Source: JAWXBK01 sp040878185 (lineage in GTDB: Bacteria > Pseudomonadota > Alphaproteobacteria > Dongiales > Dongiaceae). Taken from it: a DNA stretch of 36,743 bases. The position numbers and the translations under genes were made by a program. Where the stretch lies: positions 1-36,743 of the forward strand of contig JBBDMS010000013.1 in the NCBI GenBank assembly GCA_040878185.1, in the 5' to 3' direction. This document shows positions 1 to 7,905 of the stretch, piece after piece. The notes under the pieces were generated by a model. The model worked only from the letters and a program-made list of their open reading frames with translations, did no database searches and was not told where the DNA came from. Within the stretch, counting starts at the first letter, position 1. Each line of letters opens with the position of its first letter.

Positions 1-2
1 GG

Positions 3-44
3 AGCGCCAGAGCGCGGAAGGCGTTGGAGGACTTGCTGAGATGA
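3..44 (+). CDS. C-terminal tail of a possible ECF sigma factor (partial, runs in from the left edge)
   Basis: Only 13 residues and a TGA stop are in the window, reading SARARKALEDLLR. Arg/Ala/Leu-rich ends of this kind are common at the end of region 4 of ECF sigma factors, but 13 residues cannot prove it. The stop overlaps the next start as ATGA (41-44), which implies translational coupling. The next gene has the layout of a membrane anti-sigma factor (short cytosolic part, one membrane helix, outer domain), and that makes a sigma/anti-sigma pair a reasonable inference. Confidence 0.4.
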   Translation, partial: SARARKALEDLLR

Positions 45-1402
45 GGCGAGAGCCGAGGGAGATCCAGGAGGGCCGCATCACGCATTTGTTCGCCGGGCTC
101 GAGCGCCAGATCTCGACACCTTCCGAGCAGAACCTCCGCTCGATGGCCCGGAACGCGAGTTCGCGATCACGGCCGCTGCCTGCTCCCGTCCCGTCGCGAC
201 GCTGGCCGCTCCAGGCTCGCTGGACCGGCGTGCTGGTCCTGGCGCTCGTCGTCGCGACCGGTCTAGGCGTTGGGCTCGGCGCGCTAATTGCTCCGAGCGG
301 GACCGCCGCGAGTGGCCCAGTTGGGACGGGATTCCTTCCCGGGCCCGGATGGACGGTGCTCCAGACGGGAGCAGACGCGACACCCGAGCGACAAGCTCTT
401 GCAGTAGCGACCAACGTCCCGCTGCACCCGGAGGACAGTGCCCGCGGGATCCGCAACTCCTCCGGGCTTCCGTATTCGACGCTACTGAAGCTTCCTCCGC
501 GAGGCGTAGTCATCGTGGCGTTGTTCACGTTGCGGGAGCCCCGCCCTTGGTTCGACGAGGACTTCCCTGAGCACGACTTGCCGTTGCGCGTGCGCGAGGC
601 AGTGAACTCGATCTCCTACATGGTGCAAGTGCGGCCCGAGCGGCCGCTCGGCCAGTACCAGATCCGCGCGACCGTCGGCAGGCATTACGTCGATGTCCAG
701 TTCTACGTCGGTACACGGCATCCGTCACCGGAGCTCATCGACACCGCTCAGCGGCAGCTCGACCGCCTCGTTGTCGCTTCCACGTCTGCGGGAACCGCAG
801 ACTCCGCACCCCGACCGAACGCGACCGCCGCACCGTCGGCTTCGACGGTCATCGACCGGACGGTCAGCTGCGCGATCACCCGCGGAGGAACACGGGAGAT
901 CGACGTAAGGGCGCAGTCGGGAACTCGGCTGTTCGGGGACCGGTCGAAGTGGAAAAGCTTGCCGGGCGCCAGCTTCGGCGACCCTCGGTCCGCCTCGCCG
1001 ACCTCGTCGCACGTGTACGCCTATGTCAGCGCGGGGTGGCCGCCACCTCGACAGAGCGGGTTGCCACTCAGAACAGACACGCTGGCGTACAGCATCGAGT
1101 GCCGCCCATCGAGCGCACCGGTCCCTCTCTCGACGGTTGGCCTATCCGGCGGCGCGGCAAGCCCCAACGGCGACGAGCACGACTGCGTCGTGGCGGCAAA
1201 GATCCTCGTGCGGATCAGAGGTGTCTACCGCACACCCACCTCACTCAAGCGCAGTCGGGATTCGTTCGTTGCGCGCGGACCCGTGAAAGAGGGCTACCTC
1301 GCGATTCGGACGCTGTCGGGCGACCAGATCGCCTTGGCGACGGTATTGGAGTCCGGGAGGGCACGCCTTTTCGTTGGAGACAGCTGCGGGCCGAGCGGAT
1401 GA
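41..1402 (+). CDS. Single-pass membrane protein with a Cys-containing outer domain; anti-sigma-like layout
   Basis: This 453-residue protein matches no family I can name. It has a basic, probably cytosolic N-terminus (about residues 1-60), one strong membrane helix (about 64-86, from VLVLALVVATGLGVGLGAL), and then a long extracytoplasmic part. That part can be split into a region at about 90-245 and, after a Ser/Ala/Pro/Thr linker, a C-terminal domain starting near VIDRTVSC. The C-terminal domain contains four cysteines and is clearly related to the whole of the next gene's product. The start is supported by its ATGA overlap with the upstream frame. The layout and the coupling to a possible ECF sigma tail suggest an anti-sigma or sensor role, which is inference. 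The style resembles Thermoleophilia-type actinobacteria and not the alphaproteobacterial genes after 2.3 kb. Confidence 0.6.
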   Translation: MRREPREIQEGRITHLFAGLERQISTPSEQNLRSMARNASSRSRPLPAPVPSRRWPLQARWTGVLVLALVVATGLGVGLGALIAPSGTAASGPVGTGFLPGPGWTVLQTGADATPERQALAVATNVPLHPEDSARGIRNSSGLPYSTLLKLPPRGVVIVALFTLREPRPWFDEDFPEHDLPLRVREAVNSISYMVQVRPERPLGQYQIRATVGRHYVDVQFYVGTRHPSPELIDTAQRQLDRLVVASTSAGTADSAPRPNATAAPSASTVIDRTVSCAITRGGTREIDVRAQSGTRLFGDRSKWKSLPGASFGDPRSASPTSSHVYAYVSAGWPPPRQSGLPLRTDTLAYSIECRPSSAPVPLSTVGLSGGAASPNGDEHDCVVAAKILVRIRGVYRTPTSLKRSRDSFVARGPVKEGYLAIRTLSGDQIALATVLESGRARLFVGDSCGPSG

Positions 1403-2034
1403 GAGACCGCTCGCGCCAGTCGAGAAATGTCCTTCTAGCGAGCGCGATCTGCGCGGCCGGGCTCGCCGCTACCGGCTCCGGTTCGTCGGCGCCGTCTCGC
1501 ATCGTCGACCGGACGTTCGCGTGCGCCCCGATCGCGTACGGCGGCGTGCGCGACCTCGACCTCTGGGCGAGCCCGCCCCGCACCGATCCTTGGATCATCC
1601 CGGCCTACCTCGTCATCCGCACCGGGACGACGCTGCCGGACACCGATCTCGTCTTCGTCCGCGTTCGCGCCCAGGGGAAGATCGGCTGGACGTCGCCTCA
1701 GGAGGGACCGTCGGGCGTGTACGCGAGCGCTCGCCGTTGCACGCCAGCGCGCGCAGCCGTGCCGCTTTCGTCGAAGGGGCTGCCGGGACCGCCGGCCGGA
1801 TGGTTCAGCGAGGTCAACTGCTCGCTCCGTGGACGCGTCCTCGTGCGAGTGCGGGCGCTACTGGCTGCGCCCGCCGAGTGGCAGCGAGTGGATGGGTCTT
1901 ACTTCGGCGCGCAGAAACGGATCGACGAAGCCTCCGTCGCCGTCCGAAGCGAGCGAACCGGCGAGCCGCTCGCCTTCATGCAGGTGGACAAGGCCGGCAA
2001 GACGCGGCTCTGGACAGCGTCCCGCTGTAGATAA
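1399..2034 (+). CDS. Secreted four-cysteine protein, paralogue of the preceding protein's outer domain
   Basis: This is a 211-residue protein of unknown function. The ATG at 1399 overlaps the upstream stop as ATGA, so translation is probably coupled. Residues 1-29 are a basic stretch plus a short hydrophobic segment (NVLLASAICAAGLAATG), consistent with a signal peptide or anchor. The mature part begins RIVDRTFAC and aligns by eye with the C-terminal domain of the previous protein. Shared landmarks are the VDRT-C start, a central Cys followed by VPLS-x-x-GL, a Cys before a VRVRA/VRIRG strand, and a terminal Cys. Four cysteines in equivalent places suggest two disulphides. The pair looks like a tandem duplication in which one copy kept the membrane anchor. 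Confidence 0.6.
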   Translation: MRDRSRQSRNVLLASAICAAGLAATGSGSSAPSRIVDRTFACAPIAYGGVRDLDLWASPPRTDPWIIPAYLVIRTGTTLPDTDLVFVRVRAQGKIGWTSPQEGPSGVYASARRCTPARAAVPLSSKGLPGPPAGWFSEVNCSLRGRVLVRVRALLAAPAEWQRVDGSYFGAQKRIDEASVAVRSERTGEPLAFMQVDKAGKTRLWTASRCR

Positions 2035-2057
2035 CGCCGTCGAGAACGGGAGGGAGC

Positions 2058-2264
2058 ATGGGTGTGAACGGTGACGAGCAAGCGGGCCGCTTCCTCGGGA
2101 ACGTCGAGACGGTCGTGAAGGGAAAGACGGACGAGATCAAGCTCGTGCTCGCCGCGCTCGTCTGCGGCGGGCATGTACTTCTCGAGGACGTCCCCGGCAC
2201 CGCCAAGACGGTTCTCGCCCGTGCGCGCGGCCGGGCCAGCCGGGCGGCCGCACGGAGCCCCTAA
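2058..2264 (+). pseudogene. MoxR-family AAA ATPase, N-terminal 56 codons only, cut at the junction
   Basis: MoxR ATPases are AAA+ proteins of about 300-330 residues that act as chaperone-like activators, usually beside DUF58 and transglutaminase genes. Here the first 56 residues are normal: a helical start, then GGHVLLEDVPGTAKT with the Walker A lysine at residue 50. After VLARA (base 2225) the reading frame turns into a 12-residue Arg/Ala/Pro tail and stops. Walker B, sensors and the lid are missing. A GGGAGG ribosome site lies just before the ATG. The loss is abrupt and coincides with a change from actinobacterial-type to alphaproteobacterial-type genes, so an assembly chimera is more likely than real decay. 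Confidence 0.75.
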
Positions 2265-2332
2265 CCGGTTGACGCCGCGGCCCTGCTCCCGGCTCAATGC
2301 GCGCGGGGGAGTGACCGTATGATTCGTCGCCC

Positions 2333-4111
2333 ATGACCGAAGAAAAGCCGGAAGCCGCGAATGCGGCAAAGTCCGAAGCCGCGCCCGCGGTAAAGCCGGA
2401 AGCCGCGACTGCGGCCAGGGCACGGCCGCGCCGCAGTATCGAGGACCTGATCGCCGAGGGCGATGCGGCGCTCGCCCGGCGCGACGGCGCCGCGGCGGTC
2501 GCGACCTTTCGCAAGACGGCGATCCTGGTGCCGAACGACTGGCGCGGCCATGAAAGGCTCGCGCATGTGATGCGCCGAATCGGTCGCTTCGACGATGCGC
2601 TGAAATCGGCCCAGCGCGCCCATGCGCTCGCCCCCGACGAACCGCGCGTGCTGGCCGAGCTCGGCTATTGCCGCCGATTGCTCGGGCGTGGCGATGCGAT
2701 CGAATGCCTGCGCCGCGCGACCGAACTCGCGCCGGACGTGGCGGAATATCATTCCTGGCTGGCCGATGCCTTCTGGGACACCCATCGTCATCCCAAACAG
2801 GCGGTCGCCTGTTATCGCCGCGCGCTCGATCTCGATCCGAATAGTCCGCACCGCATGATCCGCTTCGCCGGCATCCTCGCCGCGACCGGACGAACCAAGG
2901 AAGCGGCGCCCATCTTCGACCGCGCGACCGCACTCGCGCCCAATTCGCTCGAGGTCTGGATCGCGCGCGCCCGCTTCGCACAGATCATCGGCCGCCTGGA
3001 CGAAGCGAAGGACGCCTGGCGGCGCGTGATCGACATCGCGCCGGACAGCTCCGATGCGCTGGTCGTTCTTGCCGCACAGTTTCCCGAAGCGGTCGACGAG
3101 GCGATGCGGTTGCGCGCGGAAGTGCTCGCGACAGCACCCCAGAACGGCACGCGCAGCCGCCGCCAGTTGCATTTCGCGCTCTATTCACTCGACCGTCATC
3201 GCGGCGAACCGGATGCCGCGTTCGAGCATCTGCGCGAAGCGAACCGGCTGCGCCGCGACGAACTGAACGGGCAGAATCGCGGTTACAGCTACGAAGGCCG
3301 CGAGCATTACTTCGACCGCATCATCGAGACCTTCGATCGCACCTTCTTCGAGCGAAGCCGCGACTGGGGCGATCCGTCCGAGCGGCCGATCTTCATTCTC
3401 GGCATGCCGCGATCGGGCACCACTTTATGCGAACAGATCCTCGCCAGCCATTCGAAGGTTCATGGCGGCGGCGAGCTTGAGGCGATCCGTACCGTCGCGC
3501 GGATGCTGCCGCCCGCGCTCGCGCGTCCGAACGAGAAACCCGGTTCGTTTCCCTGGGCGATGGAGCGGCTTACGCCCGGCGTGACCAGACGTATGGCAAA
3601 ACACTATCTGGACGAGACGGCGGTGCTGTCGAAACTGCCGCGCATCACCGACAAGATGCCGAGCAACTATGTGCATGTCGGCCTGATCCATCTTCTTTTC
3701 CCGCATGCACGGATCGTGCATTGCGTGCGCGATCCGATGGACAACGCGCTCTCCTGCTTCGAACAGAACTTCTCCCATCCGACGAGCTGGGCCTGGGATC
3801 TCGACGATATCGGCCATTATTTCAACCAGTATCGCCGGCTGATGGCGCACTGGAACGAAATGCTGCCGGGCGCGATGCTGGAGTTTTCCTACGAGGCGAC
3901 GGTGCGCGATTTCGAGCCGATGGCGCGCCGCCTGCTCGAATTCTGTGGCCTCGAATGGGAGGATGCCTGCCTCGATTTCCACCGCACCGACCGGCCGGTC
4001 CTGACCGCAAGCAAGGGCCAGGTGCGGCGGCCGATCTATGACAGCTCGATCGCCAAATGGCGGCGCTTCGAGACGCAGCTCGAACCGCTCAGAAAAGCGA
4101 TCGGCGTCTAG
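2333..4111 (+). CDS. TPR-repeat sulfotransferase family protein
   Basis: This 592-residue protein pairs TPR repeats with a sulfotransferase domain. The N-terminal 35 residues are an Ala/Lys/Glu/Pro-rich leader with a repeated KPEAA/KSEAA motif. Residues of about 38-290 contain consecutive TPR-like helices (for example a repeat ending in ALDLDPNSP). The sulfotransferase domain has the 5'-phosphosulfate loop FILGMPRSGTT at about 353-363, a TDKMPSNYVHVGLI segment, and the 3'-phosphate motif IVHCVRDPMDNALSC near 461-475. Such enzymes move a sulfuryl group from PAPS to an acceptor; the acceptor here cannot be read from the sequence. It ends 57 bases from the convergent DUF2147 gene. It is the first gene after the junction at about 2225, so its upstream context is unreliable. 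Confidence 0.88.
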   Translation: MTEEKPEAANAAKSEAAPAVKPEAATAARARPRRSIEDLIAEGDAALARRDGAAAVATFRKTAILVPNDWRGHERLAHVMRRIGRFDDALKSAQRAHALAPDEPRVLAELGYCRRLLGRGDAIECLRRATELAPDVAEYHSWLADAFWDTHRHPKQAVACYRRALDLDPNSPHRMIRFAGILAATGRTKEAAPIFDRATALAPNSLEVWIARARFAQIIGRLDEAKDAWRRVIDIAPDSSDALVVLAAQFPEAVDEAMRLRAEVLATAPQNGTRSRRQLHFALYSLDRHRGEPDAAFEHLREANRLRRDELNGQNRGYSYEGREHYFDRIIETFDRTFFERSRDWGDPSERPIFILGMPRSGTTLCEQILASHSKVHGGGELEAIRTVARMLPPALARPNEKPGSFPWAMERLTPGVTRRMAKHYLDETAVLSKLPRITDKMPSNYVHVGLIHLLFPHARIVHCVRDPMDNALSCFEQNFSHPTSWAWDLDDIGHYFNQYRRLMAHWNEMLPGAMLEFSYEATVRDFEPMARRLLEFCGLEWEDACLDFHRTDRPVLTASKGQVRRPIYDSSIAKWRRFETQLEPLRKAIGV

Positions 4112-4168
4112 CCACCCAGCGAATCGGTCTCGCCAATCGGTCGAGCTATGGGGTACGGCCGGCCGCGA

Positions 4169-4636
4169 TTATGGCTGGCGATCCATTTCGTCCGATGCAA
4201 AGGTCGGTCCGTCGACCGGCGTCCAGACGAGCGTCTTGCCAAGCATCGGCATCAGGACGTAGGCGCGCATATCCACCGTGCCGTCGGCCCGCATTTCCAT
4301 ATCGGCCAGGTAGTTTTCGCCATCGTCGGGGTTATATATCTGCCCGTTCTCCCAGCTGCGCGGGCCGGTCTGGCGGAGGCCCTGCAACAGCAGGAGTCCC
4401 ATCAATGCCCGGTCGCGAAGCGCGGGATCGGGATTCTCGATGTCAGTGATCGGATTACCCTGCTCATCGTTGGGAAATTTGAGCCAGACGATTTTCCCGC
4501 AGAACAGGTCTTCGCAGGGAAAAATTTCGATATGGATGCGCTGGTTCTCGTGCAGCCAGACGCCAAGCAGCGATTCTGCGTTGGCGGGCCCCACCATCAG
4601 CAATGTGCAAAACAGAGCCCCGGCGATCAGGCGCAT
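4169..4636 (-). CDS. Secreted DUF2147 family protein
   Basis: This 155-residue protein has a clear signal peptide (MRLIAGALFCTLLMVGPANA, cleavage expected after ANA at about residue 20), so it should be periplasmic. The mature part follows the DUF2147 plan: an opening GVWLHEN strand, an FCGKIVWLKFP motif, an aspartate/arginine-rich middle, then a WENGQIYNPDDGENYLADM segment and a C-terminal GKTLVWTPV strand. The function of DUF2147 is not established; the fold is thought to be a small beta-barrel. Two cysteines (CEDLFC) could form a disulphide. It stands alone on the minus strand, convergent with the sulfotransferase and more than 90 bases from the end of gshB. Confidence 0.8.
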   Translation of the reverse strand: MRLIAGALFCTLLMVGPANAESLLGVWLHENQRIHIEIFPCEDLFCGKIVWLKFPNDEQGNPITDIENPDPALRDRALMGLLLLQGLRQTGPRSWENGQIYNPDDGENYLADMEMRADGTVDMRAYVLMPMLGKTLVWTPVDGPTFASDEMDRQP

Positions 4637-4736
4637 CCTTGGACATGGTCACGCCATGGCGCCCTTACAACGGCCGAGTGGCAATTTTACGCTTTCAGGC
4701 CTGCCAGTTTCCGACCGGGCAACCTGGAGCCTGGCG

Positions 4737-5702
4737 TCACGCCGGCCGCGCGGTGTGCCGCGCATCGAAGCGCCCCTCGATCGCATCCCAGATCTTGCCC
4801 GCGAGATTGGTGCCGTCGAAACGGTCGATTTCCTGGATGCCGGTCGGCGATGTCACGTTGATCTCGGTCATGTAGTCGCCGATCACGTCGATGCCGACGA
4901 ACACCAGCCCGCGCTCGCGCAGGACCGGTCCGATCGCGGCACAGATCTCGCGTTCGCGCGTGGTCATCGTGGTCTTCAGCGGCTTGCCGCCGGCATGCAT
5001 GTTCGAGCGCGCCTCGCCTTCGGGCGGCACGCGGTTGATCGCACCGGCCGCTTCGCCGTCGACGAGGATGATGCGCTTGTCGCCCGCGCGTACCTCGGGC
5101 AGATATTTCTGAACGATGATCGGCTCGCGATAAAGCTGGGTGAAAAGCTCGATCAGCGAACCGAGATTCTCGTCGCCCGGCGCGATATGGAACACCCCCG
5201 CCCCGCCATTGCCGAACAAGGGCTTCACGATGATGTCCTTGTGCGCCTTGCGAAACTCGAGAATCTCCGACTTGTCCGAAGTGATGAGCGTTGGCGGCAT
5301 CAGTTCGGGGAAATGGGTGACGAACAGTTTCTCGGGTGCGTTGCGCACCTGGACGGGGTCGTTCACGACCAGCGTGTCGGGATGGACATGCTCGAGCATG
5401 TGCGTCGCGGTGATGTAGGCCATGTCGAAGGGCGGATCCTGGCGCATCAGAACGATGTCCATCGTACGCAGGTCGATCGTCTCGAACGCGCCGAGGCTCG
5501 CGTGATTGCCCTTCTCGCGGCGCACCTGCAGCGCGCGCATATGCGCGTAGATCCGGCCCTCGCGCAGGACCAGATGGCGCGGCAGATAGTGAAAGAGCGC
5601 ATGGCCGCGGCGCTGCGCCTCGAGCGCGAGCGCGAACGAGGAATCGCCGTTGATGTCGATTCCCTCGATCGGATCCATCTGGATGGCGACGGCGCGGCTC
5701 AT
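4737..5702 (-). CDS. gshB: Glutathione synthetase
   Basis: GshB joins gamma-glutamylcysteine and glycine using ATP, the second step of glutathione synthesis in the cytosol. The 321-residue length fits the bacterial family (about 315). The N-terminal substrate domain starts AVAIQMDPIEGIDINGDSSF. The ATP-grasp part shows IIVKPLFGNGGAGVF at about 157-171, the IIVQKYLPE strand, a GDKRIILVDGE segment and the metal-binding MTEINVTSPTGIQEI at 278-292. All the expected motifs are present, so it should be active. It lies downstream of kup on the same strand with a 134-base gap that holds two 14-base direct repeats. The gshA partner is not in the window. Confidence 0.96.
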   Translation of the reverse strand: MSRAVAIQMDPIEGIDINGDSSFALALEAQRRGHALFHYLPRHLVLREGRIYAHMRALQVRREKGNHASLGAFETIDLRTMDIVLMRQDPPFDMAYITATHMLEHVHPDTLVVNDPVQVRNAPEKLFVTHFPELMPPTLITSDKSEILEFRKAHKDIIVKPLFGNGGAGVFHIAPGDENLGSLIELFTQLYREPIIVQKYLPEVRAGDKRIILVDGEAAGAINRVPPEGEARSNMHAGGKPLKTTMTTREREICAAIGPVLRERGLVFVGIDVIGDYMTEINVTSPTGIQEIDRFDGTNLAGKIWDAIEGRFDARHTARPA

Positions 5703-5745
5703 GATGTTTCCCTGGCTCCGTTCGGTACGCGGCGGGCGATCGCCG

Positions 5746-5774
5746 GGGCGCGATCATAACGGGCGCGATCATAA
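5746..5774 (-). repeat. Two tandem 14-base repeats upstream of gshB
   Basis: GGGCGCGATCATAA occurs at 5746-5759 and again, unchanged, at 5761-5774, a period of 15 bases. On the gshB coding strand each unit reads TTATGATCGCGCCC and includes TATGAT, one mismatch from a -10 box. The repeats lie 44-72 bases before the gshB ATG. They could be a duplicated -10 region or an operator pair; no convincing -35 box is visible at the right distance. Confidence 0.6.
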
Positions 5775-5836
5775 TGCGCGTTGCCGCCGCTTGGCAGCGG
5801 ATTCTTGGGCTCGGTCTGCCTTGGGCCGACAGCGCC

Positions 5837-7759
5837 TCAGAGCGTGATCTGCGATCCGAGCTCGACCACGCGGTTCGGCGGCAAGCGGAAGAACTCGGTC
5901 GCCCCGAAGCCGTTGCGCGCCAGAGCGGCGAAGAGCTGCTGGCGCCAGCGCGGCATGGCGCGGCCCGGGTTGAGCGCCACCCGCGCAAGGAAGAACGAGG
6001 TTTCCATCATGTCGAATTCCAGCCCGTGCTCCCGGCAGAGCTCGAGGGCGCGCGGCACGTTCGGCGTCTGCATGAAACCATAGGAAACGCGCACCCGGTA
6101 GAAACGCTTGCCGAGCTGCTCGACGGCGACGCGCTCCGCGGCCGGCACTTTCGGCACGCCTTTTGTGCTGACCGTCAGCAGTACGACGCGTTCATGCAGC
6201 ACTTTGTTGTGCTTCATGTTGTGCAGCAATGCGCGCGGCACCTCGTCCGGGGTGCCGGTCATGTAGACGGCGGTGCCGGGCACGCGCACCGGCCGTTCGG
6301 GGTTCAGATGCGCGATGAAGGTTTCGATCTTCATGCCATCGGCGGCAATACGGTGGGCAAGCTCGGCGCGACCGCGACGCCAGGTCGTCATGGTGACATA
6401 GAGCAGTAAGGCGATGCAGAGTGGGAACCAGCCGCCTTCGGGAATCTTGACGGCGTTGGCCACGAGGAAGACCGCATCGATCGCGAACAGCAGACCGAGA
6501 ATGCCGGCGATGGCGATTGGCCCCCAGTTCCAGCAGCGCCGCGCGACGATCACCACCAGCATTGTCGTGATGACCATCGTTGCCGATACCGAGAGACCGT
6601 AGGCGGCGGCGAGCGCCGATGAGGAACCGAAAGCGAGCACAACGGCGATCACCGCGATCAGCAAGGCGTAATTCACCTGCGGCGAATAGATCTGGCCGAT
6701 CTGATGCGCCGATGTGTGACGGAATTCGAGCCGCGGCAGATAGCCGAGCTGAACCGCCTGTCGGGTAATCGAGAAGGCGCCGGAAATAACGGCCTGCGAG
6801 GCGATCACGGTGGCGGCCGAGGCGAGCACGACCAGTGGCAGACGCGACCATTCGGGCCCGAGCAGAAAGAACGGATTCGCAATCGCATCCGGCTCGCGCA
6901 GCAGCAGCGCGCCCTGGCCGAAATAATTGAGCAGCAGGGCCGGCATGACGACGACAAACCAGGCAAGCCGCATCGGCACACGGCCGAAATGGCCCATATC
7001 GGCATACAGCGCCTCCGCGCCGGTGACGGCGAGAAACACGGCGGCAAGCACGACGAGACCGACCGTTGTGTGATGCGCGAGGAAGACGATGCCGTAGCGC
7101 GGATCGATCGCGGCGAGCACGGCTGGATTGCCGGCGATCTCGATCGCACCGAGCGTTCCCAAAACGGTGAACCAGAGCGCCATGATCGGGCCGAAGAACG
7201 CGCCGACGCGGCCGGTGCCGCGCGACTGGACGAGGAAAAGGGCGATCAGGATAGCGATCGTCACCGGCACGACAAGGACATGCAGCGCGGGCGCGCTCAC
7301 CGTCAGGCCCTCGACGGCGCTGAGCACGGAAATCGCCGGCGTCAGCAGGCAGTCGCCGTAGAACAGGGCCGCACCGGCGATGCTGAGCGCAACGACGCCG
7401 GCGCCGACGCGGCGCGACAGGGTGGCATCCTGCTGGATCAGCGCGCCGACCGCGAGGATGCCGCCTTCGCCGCGATTGTCCGCACGCAGCACGATGACGA
7501 TGTATTTGACGGTGACGACCAGCAGCAGCGACCAGAAGACCAGCGAGAGCACGCCGAACACGCTGGTCTCCGATACCGGTGCGTCGGTCGCGCGCAGCGC
7601 TTCGCGCAACGCATAGAGCGGACTGGTGCCGATATCGCCGTAGACGATGCCGAGCGCACCGAGGGCAAGAATCGGAAGGCGTTGAGTGTGTCGCTCGGCG
7701 TGGGTCGATGCGGACGGCGCATCATTACTGCGGCCGCCGTTCAGATCGGGGGATGTCAT
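5837..7759 (-). CDS. kup: Kup-type low-affinity potassium transporter
   Basis: Kup is an inner-membrane K+ uptake protein, probably H+-coupled. The 640 residues match the usual length of about 620-640. The family opening LALGALGIVYGDIGTSPLYALREAL follows a short polar N-terminus. About a dozen membrane helices fill residues 30-450, with the conserved GGILAVGALIQ, FYGDCLLTPAISVLSAVEGL and ADMGHFGRVPMRLAWF segments. The C-terminal soluble domain includes VPGTAVYMTGTPDEVPRALLHN. I chose the ATG at 7759 (MTSPDLNGG) because the frame can be extended 20 codons upstream only through the AT-rich promoter-like region. It has its own probable promoter and is separated from sirB1 by 146 bases. Confidence 0.95.
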   Translation of the reverse strand: MTSPDLNGGRSNDAPSASTHAERHTQRLPILALGALGIVYGDIGTSPLYALREALRATDAPVSETSVFGVLSLVFWSLLLVVTVKYIVIVLRADNRGEGGILAVGALIQQDATLSRRVGAGVVALSIAGAALFYGDCLLTPAISVLSAVEGLTVSAPALHVLVVPVTIAILIALFLVQSRGTGRVGAFFGPIMALWFTVLGTLGAIEIAGNPAVLAAIDPRYGIVFLAHHTTVGLVVLAAVFLAVTGAEALYADMGHFGRVPMRLAWFVVVMPALLLNYFGQGALLLREPDAIANPFFLLGPEWSRLPLVVLASAATVIASQAVISGAFSITRQAVQLGYLPRLEFRHTSAHQIGQIYSPQVNYALLIAVIAVVLAFGSSSALAAAYGLSVSATMVITTMLVVIVARRCWNWGPIAIAGILGLLFAIDAVFLVANAVKIPEGGWFPLCIALLLYVTMTTWRRGRAELAHRIAADGMKIETFIAHLNPERPVRVPGTAVYMTGTPDEVPRALLHNMKHNKVLHERVVLLTVSTKGVPKVPAAERVAVEQLGKRFYRVRVSYGFMQTPNVPRALELCREHGLEFDMMETSFFLARVALNPGRAMPRWRQQLFAALARNGFGATEFFRLPPNRVVELGSQITL

Positions 7760-7793
7760 TTTGGGTTGGGTCGCGTATCGCCGCGGAGAGGCC

Positions 7794-7861
7794 AGTATAA
7801 CCCTTTTGCTGCAGCGCAACCGTGAATATTATAAGCAATTGAATTTATTAAATAAATATTC
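7794..7861 (-). promoter_or_regulatory. AT-rich promoter island with nested palindromes upstream of kup
   Basis: This stretch is strikingly AT-rich inside a GC-rich region. On the kup strand a perfect TATAAT lies at 7833-7828 with a weak TTTATT at -35 (17-base spacing), and a second -10-like TATACT lies at 7799-7794. Two symmetric elements overlap it: GAATATT (7824-7830) with AATATTC (7855-7861), and ATTTATT (7843-7849) with AATAAAT (7851-7857) around a single A. The first -10 predicts a leader of about 60 bases. The palindromes may be operator sites; no regulator can be named. Confidence 0.55.
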
Positions 7862-7905
7862 GGTGCAGCGCAGCTTTCCGGCATCGCGTGAAACTGAAAG
7901 CCGGC

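Noticed and set aside
2318..2333. TATGAT just before the sulfotransferase start
   Set aside because: No -35 box lies at a suitable distance, and it would give an almost leaderless message; it also sits near the suspect junction.
5783..5800. Terminator of kup (CCGCT-TGGC-AGCGG)
   Set aside because: The stem is only five bases and no T-tract follows on the kup strand.
7760..7905. A c-di-AMP or other riboswitch in the kup leader
   Set aside because: The predicted leader is only about 60 bases and shows no conserved aptamer fold that I can recognise; such riboswitches are not known for alphaproteobacterial kup.
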